The notes below the pieces were generated by a model that was not told the origin of the DNA, did not search any database, and saw only the letters and a program-made list of their open reading frames with translations. Below, piece after piece: positions 13,470 to 27,189 of a DNA stretch of 64,000 nucleotides. Where the stretch lies: contig NC_040032.1 of the NCBI RefSeq assembly GCF_000972845.2, forward strand, positions 21,934,248 through 21,998,247, in the 5' to 3' direction. A program made the translations under genes and the position numbers. The stretch comes from Larimichthys crocea. Taxonomy: Eukaryota > Chordata > Actinopteri > Sciaenidae. Within the stretch, counting starts at the first letter, position 1; every line of letters begins with the position of its first letter.

Positions 13470-13605
13470 CAGTTTGGTTAGGTTTAAGCACCAAAACTAC
13501 TTCATGTTGCATCCATTACGTGAGTTAAATACGTTCTGCAAGTCATGTACGTAATTTAAAAGTCACTGTTGACTTTTGGTTTCACACAGGACACAAACGG
13601 CTGTC
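13470..13605 (+). repeat. short dispersed repeat family B, copy 2
   Basis: Starts near 'ggttaggtttaagcaccaaa', passes 'gcatccattacgtgagttaa' and 'atacgttctgcaagtcatgt', and ends with the shared 'gttgacttttggtttcacac' block. Related shorter pieces occur at 8,345-8,440 and 16,373-16,410. Confidence 0.5.
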
Positions 13606-16476
13606 TCCTGGGTAAGAGCTGAGTCCTTTGAATCATCCATCCACACCACTCTTTCTCCAGACGTGGACTTTCCCGCTGGACAATTTTTTCTTTGTGACAT
13701 TTGGGCGTAGAATTGAATGTGCCAATCTCGCCGATGCACATGAAGAGTGAAAAAATGCATTGTGATAACATGTGAAACACATTGCCGTCTCGCCATGCTC
13801 CGTCAGGAGTGAAGTCCACAGAGGGAGACTGCCATTCATTTTCCATTTTCTTACCGATAGTCATTGTTGGTTTCTTTTAACTATGACCACCATTGTTCCT
13901 TAACCTCACTGAAGTAGTATTTTTAATCCAAACAGTGATATTTTCCTAACCGTAACCCAAGTTGTGTTTCCGCCTAAACCAAACCTAAACCATGGTTGGT
14001 TGTCACATCATGAAATTGGATTTATTTTCCAGTTCCAGCAATGATTTGTAATGGTTTTTTGGAAAGCACAGACAAATGATGTCATCCTGCCAGGATCAAT
14101 TAGACATTGCTTCAGTTTAATGTATTTAGTTTTTTTAATTTGGATTTGCCGGGATGTACAATATTTTGCAAATATTATGATTTATTTTGATCTAAATAAG
14201 CTCAAATTTCCCTCTTTGCGATGCATCATCATCATGTAGTAAATTAGAACATTCAGATCAAACCTCTCGAGATTCTCCTTATAAACCGTTAAACATGTTC
14301 TGACTCACAAAAATAATAAAACTTATAAATGATATAAAAACCTAAGTGACACAAACCACAGTGAGTATTCCTCCTGGTTTTGTTGGCTCCTGAAACAGAC
14401 CTTTTTTTTTTCTCTTCTCTCTCTGTTTTACTACTTCATAACCAAATGTGGATGATCCTTCTGGGCAGACAGGCATCCACTCCCTTCTCCCACGGTCTCT
14501 CACAGCCAATAGATCAGTGTAAAAGCAAACCTGTGACGTTGGGTCATGATATACTGTGACTTGACTTTAAGTGTGTGTACAGGTCGGAATCTCTCTGTAC
14601 GTGTAGACAGAAGCACTGAGGTTGTACGCCGACACAAAATGCCAGACGCTTCCAATTACATCTCTGTATCTGTCAGGGGGCCTCCGAGCTTTAGCCTTTA
14701 TGAAAACAACGAACGGCACAAGAGCACGCGAGGCCGCTGTGGTCTGGATCTGGACGACACAGATCCCCTCAGCCGCAGACCGGAGCAGCTTTCCTCGCTC
14801 ATCTGAGGAGCTTCGTCGTCTGTCTTAAATTATGTACGGAGATATTATGAAGCAGTACAGGGAATCTTGAAATTTTTGATTTGTATTTGATTGTTTTCTC
14901 AGTGACAGGGTTGTCTGTTTAGTGTGAGTGCATTTGTGTGTTATCGAAAACCAGACTGACACGTAGCTTTGCTCAAATGATTAATTAATAAATCACACGT
15001 ATTCTTCGTGCTATGTTGAAAAGATTTGTACTCAGGGCCACACCTGAGGACACAGAGGTCATGTCCTCGGTATTGTCTCTGGGAGGTGAATGACCTGACC
15101 TGAAATTCTCTCTGTTGACTGTTTTAGGTCAACATCTAAATTTAAAACAAAATTAAAATAAAGCGATTGTGTTTTTTGACTACATTCAATACAGAATATG
15201 TAGTTTAATAGTTAAATGTTTCTGGAACTCAAGGAAATTGTACATCTGTATTGTTGAAATCGAATCCTAGCTGGCCTGGTTGTACTTTCATTAGTATCAT
15301 AAAAAGCAAAACATTTAGATAAATCATGGTGCATTGTAATGCTTTTGTAGTGCAGTGTGTATTGAGTATGCCCACTGGCTTTGGGGTATACCCACTTCTA
15401 AATCTGTGGTAGTAATCATTGTGTAGTGTTCTTAGTGTAGTGACTTTTCTTTTGTATAGAAAGACGTGAAATAGTTGTCCAATTTTCATGTGTGCGTGGA
15501 GTAAGAATGCATAATTCAGTAGGTGTCTTACCTGTACCTGGGTCAGTATTTATTGAAAAATCTGCACATCTTCTGTAGGTGATGTTGATTTCATAATTAT
15601 CCTTACTCCCTGAAGTCAAGCAACAGATGTTAAATGTGTTAATAATACTCTTCCATTTTCAGGTGAGCTACTGTTTATAACACAGGGTGTTTATACTTGA
15701 AAGTCCACTCTAAAAAACAATTGCGGTTTAACCCTAAGAGTTATTATCTAACTTGTACTTTGGGTGTTTTAATCTATTTTTGCTGAGCAATTTCAGCTTT
15801 GGTATTTATGTCAAATATAACCCAATCCCTCAAAAATGAATTATTAAAAAACGACTGGCAACTGGTTTCGTTGGATGCATCAGGAACAAGTCAGTAAACA
15901 TGCGGTGATGTGTTTGTTGTTTGAAATGATAGAAAACACTCCTGTCAAATGAAATCCAATTTTAAGAATCTTACAAAGTCTTCAGTCTTTGTCTGTATGA
16001 AGAGGAGAATGCTCGTGTTCTTGCACGTTTAATTACCATTTCACTACGATCCAATGTGTGTCAATTATCCTCCACAGTCAAACGCGGTGATCTAAATTTT
16101 TGATGACTCTTTACAGGCAGACATTGGTTTCCGTCATATGTAACACACAATATAAAACATTATGATCTGCTTTGGAAAATGTAATCCAATGTTTCTCTTT
16201 GTTTTTATTTTTTTGTTTTGTTCGATATGTTCAGAGCAGAGTAAAAATACATGGAAACATGAAATTAGACCTACATGTGTATATTACTACATTTGTTTCA
16301 TAATTTCATTGTGGTGACAAAGTGCAGGACTGTAAACCTAGAATCCTGGGTTAACATCCAGACTCTGGTCTCTGGTTAGGTTTAGGCAACATAAGCACTT
16401 TAAGGTTTTCGGTTAAATGTTAATAAAAAACCTTACATCAAAAGTCATTTCTGACTATTTCACTATTAAAAAAGAC

Positions 16477-16526
16477 CATCATGATTATGTTTATGCATCG
16501 ACCGATGAATAAACATAATCATGATG
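16477..16526. repeat. 50-bp near-perfect inverted repeat (hairpin)
   Basis: Left arm CATCATGATTATGTTTAT (16477-16494) is exactly complementary to 16509-16526. Inside it, CATCG and CGATG pair as well, leaving one G/A mismatch and a two-base AC centre. The whole 24-nt arm pair can therefore fold into a stem with almost no loop. No TA or other target duplication is evident. Confidence 0.9.
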
Positions 16527-19270
16527 AAGTTACTATGAGTGCAAAGTGTATGAAGAGATTGTCTGTTTTGGCAAAAAAAACAAATACATTGTCAGTGAGT
16601 ATTTTTGCGACTTGCCAGATATACATTAATTACAATTATGTGTTATGCAAAACATAACTCGGTCACATTACATTTCCCTCAAAGCATAGTTACTGTTTGT
16701 AATTTCTAAGAAACCGGGCTATTAATTTATGATTCAGAGTGAAATATATTGATAAAGATTAGATACACTGATGTGAAATTTTGTACAGATCCAGTATTTA
16801 TGGTCCTAAGAGGACATATTTTTTGTTGGGCTTGATGATTTTCCATTACCATGCCTTCATCAAGTGCCTGTTCAAAACTCGGCTGAACATTGTTATCATG
16901 CTAAATGACGGTTTCTGTGGAGTTTAAACAGTTCAAGTCTGTTTGGGCAGCATTCAATAAAGGCATGAAATTCACCCAGAATACAAATAAAACAGGTACA
17001 TTTTACCACATGTTAAAATGTATTTCATTAGAGTGTAAAAAAGTACTACATGTTACATGGTAAATGGTGTCAACATATTATCATTAAAATGATAAAAGTT
17101 GAATCTACGATGTCCTAAAATAGTGACTTTTAAATCCAATTTTTTTTATTTTATTTTATTCCATATCCTAAAGTACTTGGTCCATCCAACATTGTCTGCT
17201 TTGGTTGCTAACGTGACTCTTGTTAGTAAATCAACATAACATGCATGAACTCTGGTTTGTCCGTTTGATCACCCGTAACAGAGCCTCCTGTACTTCACTA
17301 TGTTAGATGTAGCTTTAATTACATCACACAGCGTGCAGCACCTCCAGTTCAAACAGCCCACACTCATCCTGTCAGCTGCGCCGCTCTGCGACATCAGCTG
17401 AGGCTCGACCACTGCAACGCGCCGTAGCTTCAAAGCTGCTGCTCGTCTGGCCCACGCCAAAACCAGTTACATTGGTGGAGAGCAGACCACCACCACACAA
17501 AGGAAGCTTTGCTTTAATGTTATCAGAGACTGATCCACGTCTGTACTGAGCTGTAATGATGCTGTATTTCCCTGCCTGTCTGACAATGGCCTTATGGCTT
17601 TTATAAGCGGGGCCTAATACAACTATACACCATTAGAGAGCCACTTTTATTACGTTTCCAGCCCTGCAGAAGCCCATTCATCTCCAACGAGATGGATTGC
17701 TCTTGTTTTTTGTGATCATCAAGATGAATGAGTTTATGTTTCCCTCTGGCGATGGAGTGGGGGTAGATGGTGCCTGGGATGAGAGTCAGGAGGGCATAAA
17801 ACACAGAATATATTTATCGGTTTAAAAAAAATTATATAACTAAAAACCACTTTTACCCCATTTCAAAGAGAGTGCTTGATTTTTATCTGTTTTCCGAGGA
17901 GCTATATGAGTAAATATGGCCTCTGGTGCATGTTGCGTTACTTCAAGAGCTCTCATTATAAACCAATATAGATTTAACTTAGGACTTTCTTATTTGTACT
18001 TATTTTGGCATGTATGTTTATGCATATTGAGTAATATTATGTGCAAATTTGTCCGTCAATCTGTTATAATAAATAGATCATGTCAGTCGATACTGAGTCC
18101 CATTACCTTATTCCAGGTTCAAAGTTAGTTAAAAAAAAAAAAATTGTACAAAGTACAAACTATATAAATAGATCAAAATATCATTATTTACATATGCATT
18201 TTATATGCAGTATTACATCACATGGAAATGCATCATTCTGCATCGTTCTATAAAAGTTTGTAATTTCACTTTGACATATTTGGTATCCCTGGAAACTGAA
18301 TTTGAGTATTGTGCTGCAGTATTTGTAACACGTTAGATCATTATTTTTAAAGTCGGCTTAAAATAGTAAAAATCTATAACTTTGATATCAGTGTTCAGTA
18401 TTTTATTAAGCATCCACAAAAATCTGAGGGAAAATAAATGTTCATAACTATTAGACATCCTGATTCAAAAACAGCTCATTTTGCTGTTCAGATCATTTCA
18501 GATAATTAATAAGACTGTTAATTGACAGCATAGGAAGCTACTGCTGTGGACGAGGAGCAGCAAAATGTATTTGAGCTACCTGAAACAATCAATACCAGTT
18601 TAAGTGTACGGGAAACTGAAGCTCTCTCTTTAATGCACATAAGAATCTAAATTACAGATGTTGTGTTAAGATCATTCCTTACTTTCTGGGCAATGACTAA
18701 TAAAGACAGCACATCCACATCTAAAGCCCGCTCTTCAAAAGTGAAAGTGTTTCCAGTCCTCGGACATCTGAGGACACCCTGACAGTTATGGCATTTAGCT
18801 CTTTATCCACAGCGGTAAGTTAACAGCTCCGTCTGCTCCATCCAACCATAAAGTCTTTATCAGGACCAGAGCAGCCGGTTTGGACATTCCTCTTCTCCAT
18901 GTTGTTCGCTGTGTTTTGTTTATTTGAGACAGAGTTGTAAAAGATGTTCTAAACCTGGTCCTGGCACGGGGTCAGACTGCTGCCGAGGCTTTGATGAACA
19001 ACTGTAACTGCAGAGCACCCCGCCACAACCACCACCCACCACCATCCCCATAACCATCCATACACCCCCTCAAAAACCACCCAAAACCCCAAATCTAAAT
19101 GGGGGGCTTTGATGTGGCTGGATGGTGCCTGTTGTTATTGTTTGTATCAGTGCTTATCACTGGTGAACCCCCCTCTATTTTACCCCTGTCCTGCACCAAA
19201 ACCCCCACGCACACCCCTCTCTGAACCATAAAGCTCTTTAAGGTTGTGGTTTGACATTTTTCTCTTCTGC

Positions 19271-19560
19271 CTGTTGTTTCATCTATTAAAAATAGACTTC
19301 TTTTCTTTTTCTTCTTCTGTTCTTTTTCTCTCTCTTTTTTTTCCCCTTCTTCTTCTTCTTCTCTCCTCAGTACAGCCAGGCTCTCCCTGATAAGGATGAT
19401 GGATGGGGCAGAACTCTGGCTCCAGCCAAGCCCGGCAGCTTCCTGGGAGCTGAGAGATACAGAGGGGGAAGGTGGGGAGGTGTGTGTTGCGGAGGGGGCG
19501 GAGGAGCTGTATTGATGGAGGGGGTTGATTACTTACCCTGTGCTGCACACAGGACTGCCA
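19271..19560. other. strong pyrimidine tract with acceptor-like end and short open frame
   Basis: A 75-bp CT-rich tract ends ctcctcag at 19,371. The following plus-strand frame is open for about 60 codons (beginning YSQALPDKDDGWGRTLAP) to a stop at about 19,563. It could be an exon of an unrecognised plus-strand gene, but a microsatellite next to a GC-rich block would look the same. Confidence 0.2.
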
Positions 19561-21862
19561 AATAAAATTATACTATACAGGTTGAGCCCCTCGACTTGTT
19601 TCCGATCTTTGCTGTAGGTGAGGTGAAAGCGAGCAGTCATGATTTCAGTTTTTGAGTTTTATCCAAGAGGACTTATTATTTATAGTCCAGTGGGTGTATT
19701 CTTTTTAAGCCGCTACAAAAATCAGTGAAATGGGACAAAACATGTCTGCCAACACTTATTCATGCTGGTTAAAAAACAGAATATTCTAATTTTACAGTCA
19801 GTTTTAATAATCTATTAAAGATGTTGGGCAGTCACATATGAATCTAAAAACACAACTTGGAAAATCTTTGATTAAAAGCATGTGAATCAAAGTGAATCTG
19901 TAGATACTAGAGGAATGAAACTCTTTTTGTGTGTGATAGATTTAGTGTGACAAGACAAAAATGTGAAATTACAAGAATAAAGAGACATCGTAAAGTCCAC
20001 TGATTCCACTTTTTTGGAATATAACTGAATATTATGACTTTATCTTTTGTAATAGAAAATATCTGCCTTACACTGACTTTAATACTTAATTTTTCCACAC
20101 AAATCAACTTATTTTATCATTTTTCTCATTATCGTTGACATAAATGTTGTAAGATGAGTTTACTTCATAACCAAAGAAGCAAAATGGTGTGGGCTGACTG
20201 GTGTTGCTTCATGTCTTCATCTATCATAGAGCCTTCCAGACTGAAGGCACCTCCCTGGTGCAGACAGGATGCCCCCTCATCAAGTGTCTGTTTGAAAAAA
20301 CTGATATCATTTATGTTGTTTTTCTTGTTAGAAGTTAAATCATAAACACACGAGGAATGAGCTTTAACATGAAGTTTCAAAAGGCCACTTTTATTCCCAA
20401 GACAAAAAGGCCAGAGGTGATGCTCCCCTCCCTTGTGTACATCACTGCACCTCATTAAAAACAACACTCTAATGCTTTACAAGCTGAATATTCATCTACA
20501 TATTTCTTTAATCTCATCAAAACCTCCCCTGGGTCGGGCGCTGACATGCAAATAGATAAAAGATTCACAAATTGAACTTTCTCCTATGGTTTTTTCCGTG
20601 AATTTCTACGTAAAAAAAAAAACTGTATGATGCTCTGTTTACTGTGACCTACAGAAGCACCACCAGGTCACGTTTTGTTTGTGGAAACTTAGCCGACCAA
20701 AGAAAAAGGTCCGATCTCTGCAGCTCTATCTCCTGCTGTAACCTCCAGGCCACGCAGTGCCGTCCTGCTGGAAAACAGTGATTACATTAATGATTTGTTT
20801 GGGTTTCAGGAAGACAGAGAGGAGGGTTGGAAGCCCAGCAAATATACTGTGAAATAAAAAGCCTAATCCGTGTTTACATCCCAAGAAAGGACAGGCATTT
20901 GCTTTCATTATGAATCAGACGAGATAGTGTTTCCCACAGATGTAGAAAACTGCTTTTTAAAACCAATTTTCTGCAGCTTCATCTGTGTTTCTAGGATTAA
21001 GGGTGCAACGTCTGTGAGCTGAGAGACGCATCAACTGCTGTATCTCAGTGAAATCAGAGACATCGACAGGGACAGTGGCCGGGAGGCTGCCAACTGCAAA
21101 AATAACTGTGTGTCCTCATGTCCGGGACTTAAATTCCCTCCGTGCACACCTCAGCTCTGTCACACTTCTGATGCACCAGGAGATACAGTCAAGGGACAAC
21201 TATTTTATTTCCCAGAATTCCTCCATTCCCCCATAAGGTGTGCGCTCACGGCTCACGATGATGATTTAGGGGTGTTTATCCCCGCTCGCTTAAACATTTA
21301 CTTTTCAGCACAAGGTGAAGCTGGAAAGAAAAATGTCTCTCTGTGGGGTTCAACCTCTGGAGGATTTAACACCATCCCTCACCCTCCACACAGCTGACGT
21401 TTACAAGACACGCAACTCGTGATGGCACCCAAGGAATCATGGGATACATATTAGGGGTCGTCTGGCTGACTGTCCGATGGCGTGCGCGTGTATATTTTGT
21501 AAGGTCACCCGAGGAAGTACATCGCGTTTCGGTTTGATTTCTACATCGCGTCTGGGAGGCATCAACATTTTTCATAACAACACATTGTTTTGATCCAGTT
21601 CCTCTTTTTAATGACCCGTAATCCTTTACTGTAAAACGGCTGGAAGGAGATCCAAAGACCCCTGCTGAGTGACTTATTATCAGTTTATGCTTTAGGATGG
21701 AGAAAAAATAAATGAACATTTCTCTGCACGCCCTGAACCTTCACCTTTTTATGTTCTTCTCAGATTCTTTACTCCTTCTTGGACATTTTATTGCCTCTTT
21801 CGTCTCTCTTTTAAATTTTCTTGCTTCACTCCCCCTCACATGTCTTCACACCCCCAATCCCT

Positions 21863-21866
<4 letters not shown>

Positions 21867-21901
<35 letters not shown>
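21867..21901. repeat. (TC)n microsatellite
   Basis: About 17 TC units within a longer pyrimidine tract. Confidence 0.95.
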
Positions 21902-21906
<5 letters not shown>

Positions 21907-23570
21907 GCCCCACTCCACCTCCTGTGTTAAGCCTTGATAATACGCAACACCTTGAGCTTTTTAAGAGGCTGCAATTTCAGATAAATTACTCCAGAGATGC
22001 TGCTGGATGTTAAGTGCAGAAGGGTACTTCTGGGTGAGGGGACAGCTAGGCTTTCTTCGACTCCATTTAGGATGAGGACACGGGGGTCATTGAAGGGGAT
22101 GGGATCTTAAGTAGGGCCAAATCAGGGTCAAAATTGTAATTAAGTCTGAGCGATTGTTTTTAAGCACTTGGAATATCAGATAATTTGGTTTAATGGATGT
22201 AAAATGTAAGGTTTGATAGTGACAGAAGCCTAAAATAACTTTCAGGTTTTAATGTTTGTGTGTGTCTGGGGGGCGGGGGTCCTAGAAAAGGGGGCGTTTA
22301 ACTGAGGCCCATTACGACATGTGGAAGAAAAAGGTCGACCATGATTAGTGACCGCCTTAATGGTATAATGCCGCCTCGCCTCTATGTCAGTTTCCTGGAG
22401 GGAAAGAGTGAGCATGCAATGCATCAACCACTAACTCTAACTAACTAAACTAATTTATTTGATGAAGTTAGTCTCTTTTTTGAGAGATGTTGGACAGTCA
22501 CATATGACTTTTGTCATCCAAAGGTGAATAAAAGCAGTTGTAATGTTTCCATGCCTATAATGATCACGTTAACTTGCTGAGGTTTAGCAGGTAGGAGAAT
22601 ATTTAACACCATATCTAGTATTTATCATTTTAGCATATTTTGCTAATTAGTGCTATACCCAAAAATGCGTCTGGGCTGATGTCATTAGACCTCATGATAG
22701 TTTTAGAGGGAGCATTAGGGAGTCATCATTATCATGGTATAATAATTAATTATAATATAAAGTTATTATTATTAATCTGAGGGAAACAAGAGAAACAACT
22801 TTTATATTTTTGGATATTTACTACGATCGTGGATGGTGCCAGAGAAAAGCCCATGTTGACGGAACATTTATCATGTTTACATTTCGCTTGATACCATTCT
22901 AACATTTTGTATGTTAGGATGCAATAATACGAATAAAATAAGAATAACTTCATCAATCTGTCACCATGTGAGACACTCTCATGATTCAAGCTTAGTTTTT
23001 TAGACACACTACATTTATAAACAACTAACAGTAGGCAAATTATGTTTTTGAAGACATGTAAATGTTCACTGACATTGCATGGGTGTCTTTACTCTAAACA
23101 TTTAAGTGAAATCATGAACCAGAGAGCTTTTGTTGCCTGAACCAGGCCACACATAGGATGTGGACCCTGCATCAATTTATTGATTATCCACCTAAAGCTC
23201 CCTACAAATTGTTGTACTACCTTGTTGCCATTGAACATTATGTTTTTCTGAACATGTTTTAGTTGAAGAAAATTATTAGTAGTCTATATAATTGTAATTT
23301 CTAGCAGATGAGGTTGCATGTAACTTTACTTTTATGTAAAAATATGTTGTTAAAGACAGAGCCCACATGTTGCTGACTCTACCTCCCAGTTGGACCAAAT
23401 GGAGGAACAGTACGTTTACAGTTTGCGGCTAACATGTTTTAAAGTGTTTTGGACAATCAGTCCTTTCTAAAAGCATCTTGAGGGCATATTCAGCCATGTC
23501 GGTCAGATTTATCTGATTACACGGCAATCAAATGGACAATAATTGATGACCTGATATACTAGTCCAACCC

Positions 23571-23610
23571 TGTGTGTGTGTGTGTGTGTGTGCGTGTGTG
23601 TGTGTGTGTG
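23571..23610. repeat. (TG)n microsatellite with one CG interruption
   Basis: About 20 dinucleotide units, with one TGCG step in the middle. Confidence 0.95.
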
Positions 23611-23738
23611 AGAACAGTGACAGACGTGGCGTCCGCTGACAGCCCGGCTCGGTCTTATCTGCACTGCAGGAGTGACGTTAGAGAACCAGGAGGGGGGAGG
23701 GAGGGGCAGATAGAGAGGTAGAGGGGTGGATAGGTGGT

Positions 23739-23775
23739 TGTGTGTGTGTGTGTGTGTGTGTGAGTGTGTGTGTGT
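23739..23775. repeat. (TG)n microsatellite
   Basis: About 18 units with one GAG interruption. It lies 130 bp from a second TG tract, with a GC-rich block between them. Confidence 0.95.
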
Positions 23776-24656
23776 TTTTCTTTTCAACACACACTTGTCA
23801 CAGTGTTCCTCACTTTTAATTCTCCTCTTCTGATACCCGGCCACTTTCTGACCTTGTGACCGCTGACACAAATCTTAATCATTGGTTCAATGTGACGCTG
23901 GTGGTCTCATGTTGCCATCTGCTTGCAAAACAACATCAACAATGTTAACTTCATACCTAAAATGGATATAAATAATTGTGGTAATATTTACCCTGCAAAA
24001 TGAAGAAGACACAACAAGGAGCTCCACTGTACTGCTTTTTTTTTTTGTTTTGGTATTTCGTTGGTTGAGCTACGGTGAAGCAATTACACTTTTGCAATAT
24101 GAACAGCCACCACAATTGACCACGCTGTGGTTAACTGATGAAGTGCAGATGTTCATTTGTGTAGTTGCCAATAAAGGGATCTCAAAAGTAAAGGATTGTT
24201 CCTGTGTGTTTGTGTCGCAATGAGGATGACGTCGCATCAGATTACGCTGAGCTAAAGAATCTGACTACATACTCATCCACCACCCCGAGCTCCAGACTTC
24301 TACATGTGTGCTGGCAATGGACATAGGTACTTGACCTAAATCGTATACATACGTACGTATTTATATAAAATATGAATATAATTTCCAGGCATACTGAGCT
24401 ATATAAAAATGCTGAGACACCTTTTGCTCCCAGTTTTATTTATTTACATTTTTGTGGGGTTAGACTGAGGTTGAGTAGTTTTGGTTAAGGCCTTTTGTCA
24501 GAAAACATGAGGGGTTTTTTTAATATAAATTTTTTTAGTCTGATCCAGGTCGAACATGAAAAGCAGAGAAACCAATTCAACACACATGAAGGTGCGCATC
24601 TCCTGTTTCACTTGTTGCTTTCTCATCATTCATCGGTACCAAAATATTACTCATAA

Positions 24657-24661
24657 GAAAA

Positions 24662-24705
<44 letters not shown>

Positions 24706-24706
24706 A
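24657..24706. repeat. (GAAA)n microsatellite
   Basis: Twelve tetranucleotide units, nearly perfect. Confidence 0.95.
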
Positions 24707-24821
24707 TGTCTTCCTGGTTGTGGGAAAGATGAGGAGCCAGCAGAGATGGTGGAGAGGCTGAATAGGACAAGGGTTAGAGGAGGTGATTTGAGACGGAGAG
24801 ATGACAAGGGCTAGAGAGAGG

Positions 24822-24843
24822 AGGAGGAGGAGGAGGAGGAGGG
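24822..24843. repeat. (GAG)n trinucleotide repeat
   Basis: Six to seven GAG units within a 200-bp purine-rich strand (24,720-24,900). Confidence 0.9.
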
Positions 24844-27189
24844 GGCACGGTGAGGAGAGAAGATGAGGTAAGAGAGTCGTGGGAAAGAGATGAGAGAGAA
24901 ACTATACCAATCTGAACATCTGTGACCTCGGTGAGCCTCTACAGGTGACCAGGTGGAATTACAAGGTTTCGAGGGGTTAAGCAATGAAAAGACCTGAGGA
25001 TAGCTCTCACCACATAGAGGGCACACTACTTCCTGTCTTGGCACTAAATTGTGGGACATAAATTCTGCATGAGGTGCAGGATGATAGCGTGGATTGCCCA
25101 TGAGAGAGAGAGCAGTCCCTCCCTTGTCCACCATGTGTTGCAAAAGACTCGGATTGTCACCTCATAAATACGTGATAGACATTAAACTCACAGAAGCACC
25201 GAGTTCATTGTTCTTCACTGTGCCACTTGCTGCTTTGAATTTCCCCGCATTCTATCATTATCCTGGATTGGATTTATGATGACAGCATGTACTTGTTTGG
25301 AGGACGTGATTAGAAATAGAGGAGTGAGATGTCAGAAAATAAAGAGTTGTGAAATAAAAAGAAAAACAGCAAGTCAAGAAAAGAGATAAAGAACACTGCT
25401 GTCATGGCCATTTTCCAACAAAGCCATTGGTCAAATAGAAAATGAAAAGACACCAATGTTTTGTTTTTTTCTCTCTGTTCTTGGGATGCAGAAATGTGAA
25501 TCACAACTTCTGATTTTACAGGACGTTAAAAATGTAGAGTGGGAAATAAACTCCAGATTATATCTCATCCATGAAACAGTAGCCAAATTAATCCGAGCTC
25601 ATATTTTCATGCTAAGCCAAGCAGAGCTCATTAAAGCACGTAGAGGAAGTCTGTATTCACAGAAGGAGTTGAACCCGAGTGCAAACCGCAGAGAGCAGCA
25701 GCCGCCACTTGTTTCTGTTTATTTCACATTCATGCTGCTTGTCTGATGGGACGCACATCAAAGCAAAGACGGACGCATGAGACAGATTGTCTTTGGTTTT
25801 TCTAACATTTTTCTTGTTTTCTTTCATTTTGTTTCCCTTCGCTCTCTATCTCCGTAACTCAGGGGAACATGGAAGCCGTGTGACCCTGGATGATTTATCA
25901 AGACTTTTTTTTTTTCCTCTCTCTCTCTCTTCAGTTAAAGTAAATGAGTGGTATGTGGGGAGACTCTGGATAGTCCACAGCCCCCCTCACGGGCTATTAG
26001 GCCTCCCTCCGCCTCCCCCTGTGGAGAGAAGAAGATAAGGGAAAATTGAAAATGAAGAGGAAAGAGAGGGAGAGAGAGAGACATCACTACATCCACCGGC
26101 AGACCTCTTGTTCTCCTCCACTATCTCTCTTTTTCTCCCTCCTTTGAGCTTGATTAGCCGCCAAGCTTAAGAGGCTTGTTATCAACCTTGGAGACGATGG
26201 AAGTTCATCGGCCACAGGACTTGACTGATGGAGACGGGGATGGAGGCTTTTTCTTGAGCATGTATGTGTGTGTGGAGGAAGTGACTTATATCTTTTTGAC
26301 TGATGTGGAGTCACGGTAGAATGCGGTCAGTTCATTCATATCCGGGGCCGTGGGGACTCCAAAATGTCTGCTGGCTGGTTCTCATTCGGTCACATCTAAG
26401 TGCTGCACACAGCCGGTTGTTTGGTGCAGGGTCAGCAAAGACTTCAACCGTCTAAAACCTCCTTTGTAATTCAGAAAAATAGAAAAAGAAAGTTCACATC
26501 AGACACAAAACCTTCGGGCTACAAGCACCCACTTACTGAATTCTCCCTTGGGGATCAATTAAGTGTTACTTTATCTTATCTCATCCATAGGAGGTCAGAA
26601 AACTCTTAAAGAAGAAGGCCAGACTTCAAGTCCATCTAAGTAATTTCTTCAATCCTTCCATTACAAAGACATGCTTTTTGATCCGCCAAGGTTAGGTAAA
26701 GTTTATACAACTAAAACGAATTGATTCAAGGGGGAACTCCAGGTTAGCTCTGTGCTCTACTGTGCAAAATCTAATAACAATTGACCGCTTGAGTCAGCGT
26801 CACTTGAGGCTGAAGATTACAAGGTAACATTCTGGTTTCATGGAGTTAGAAAGAATAGAGTTTACCGGACCTCTGTGGCCCCGAGTCCTCATCTCTGCTT
26901 GAGGTCAGCAGCTCTAGGCTCACTTAGCCGTTCTAGCATAACAAACCTGAATCGCCAACTGACCTTTCCACAGTTGAGTTGCATTGTGGGTAGCATAGGC
27001 ACCATGTTCTACAGCATCAGTTTTGATCTTATTTCTTTTAAACTGGTCATCGTGAGTATCAACGTATTAAAGAACAAGATAACATTAGTAAATATTGGAA
27101 CAGCCATGGCTTCTTTGCTGTGTAAATGAAGCCGTACACATGGTAGTAACCACACGTTTCTGATTAGTTAGCAGTGTTTAGTCCAAGCA

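Larger units (their letters stand above)
11346..19270. other. intergenic; no gene seen
   Basis: AT-rich. Notable items are the hairpin at 16.5 kb, family B repeat copy 2, and a balanced 230-bp block with an open frame at 14,580-14,830. Another complex block lies at 17,560-17,800. No exon chain could be built. Confidence 0.4.
19561..27189. other. intergenic; no gene seen
   Basis: Several microsatellites (TC, TG, GAAA, GAG), and complex balanced blocks at about 20,690-20,900, 21,010-21,480 and 25,530-25,750 that may be conserved non-coding DNA. ORFs are short and of skewed composition. Confidence 0.4.

Noticed and set aside
23509..23871. 120-codon minus-strand ORF rich in His-Thr
   Set aside because: Product of two TG/CA microsatellites.
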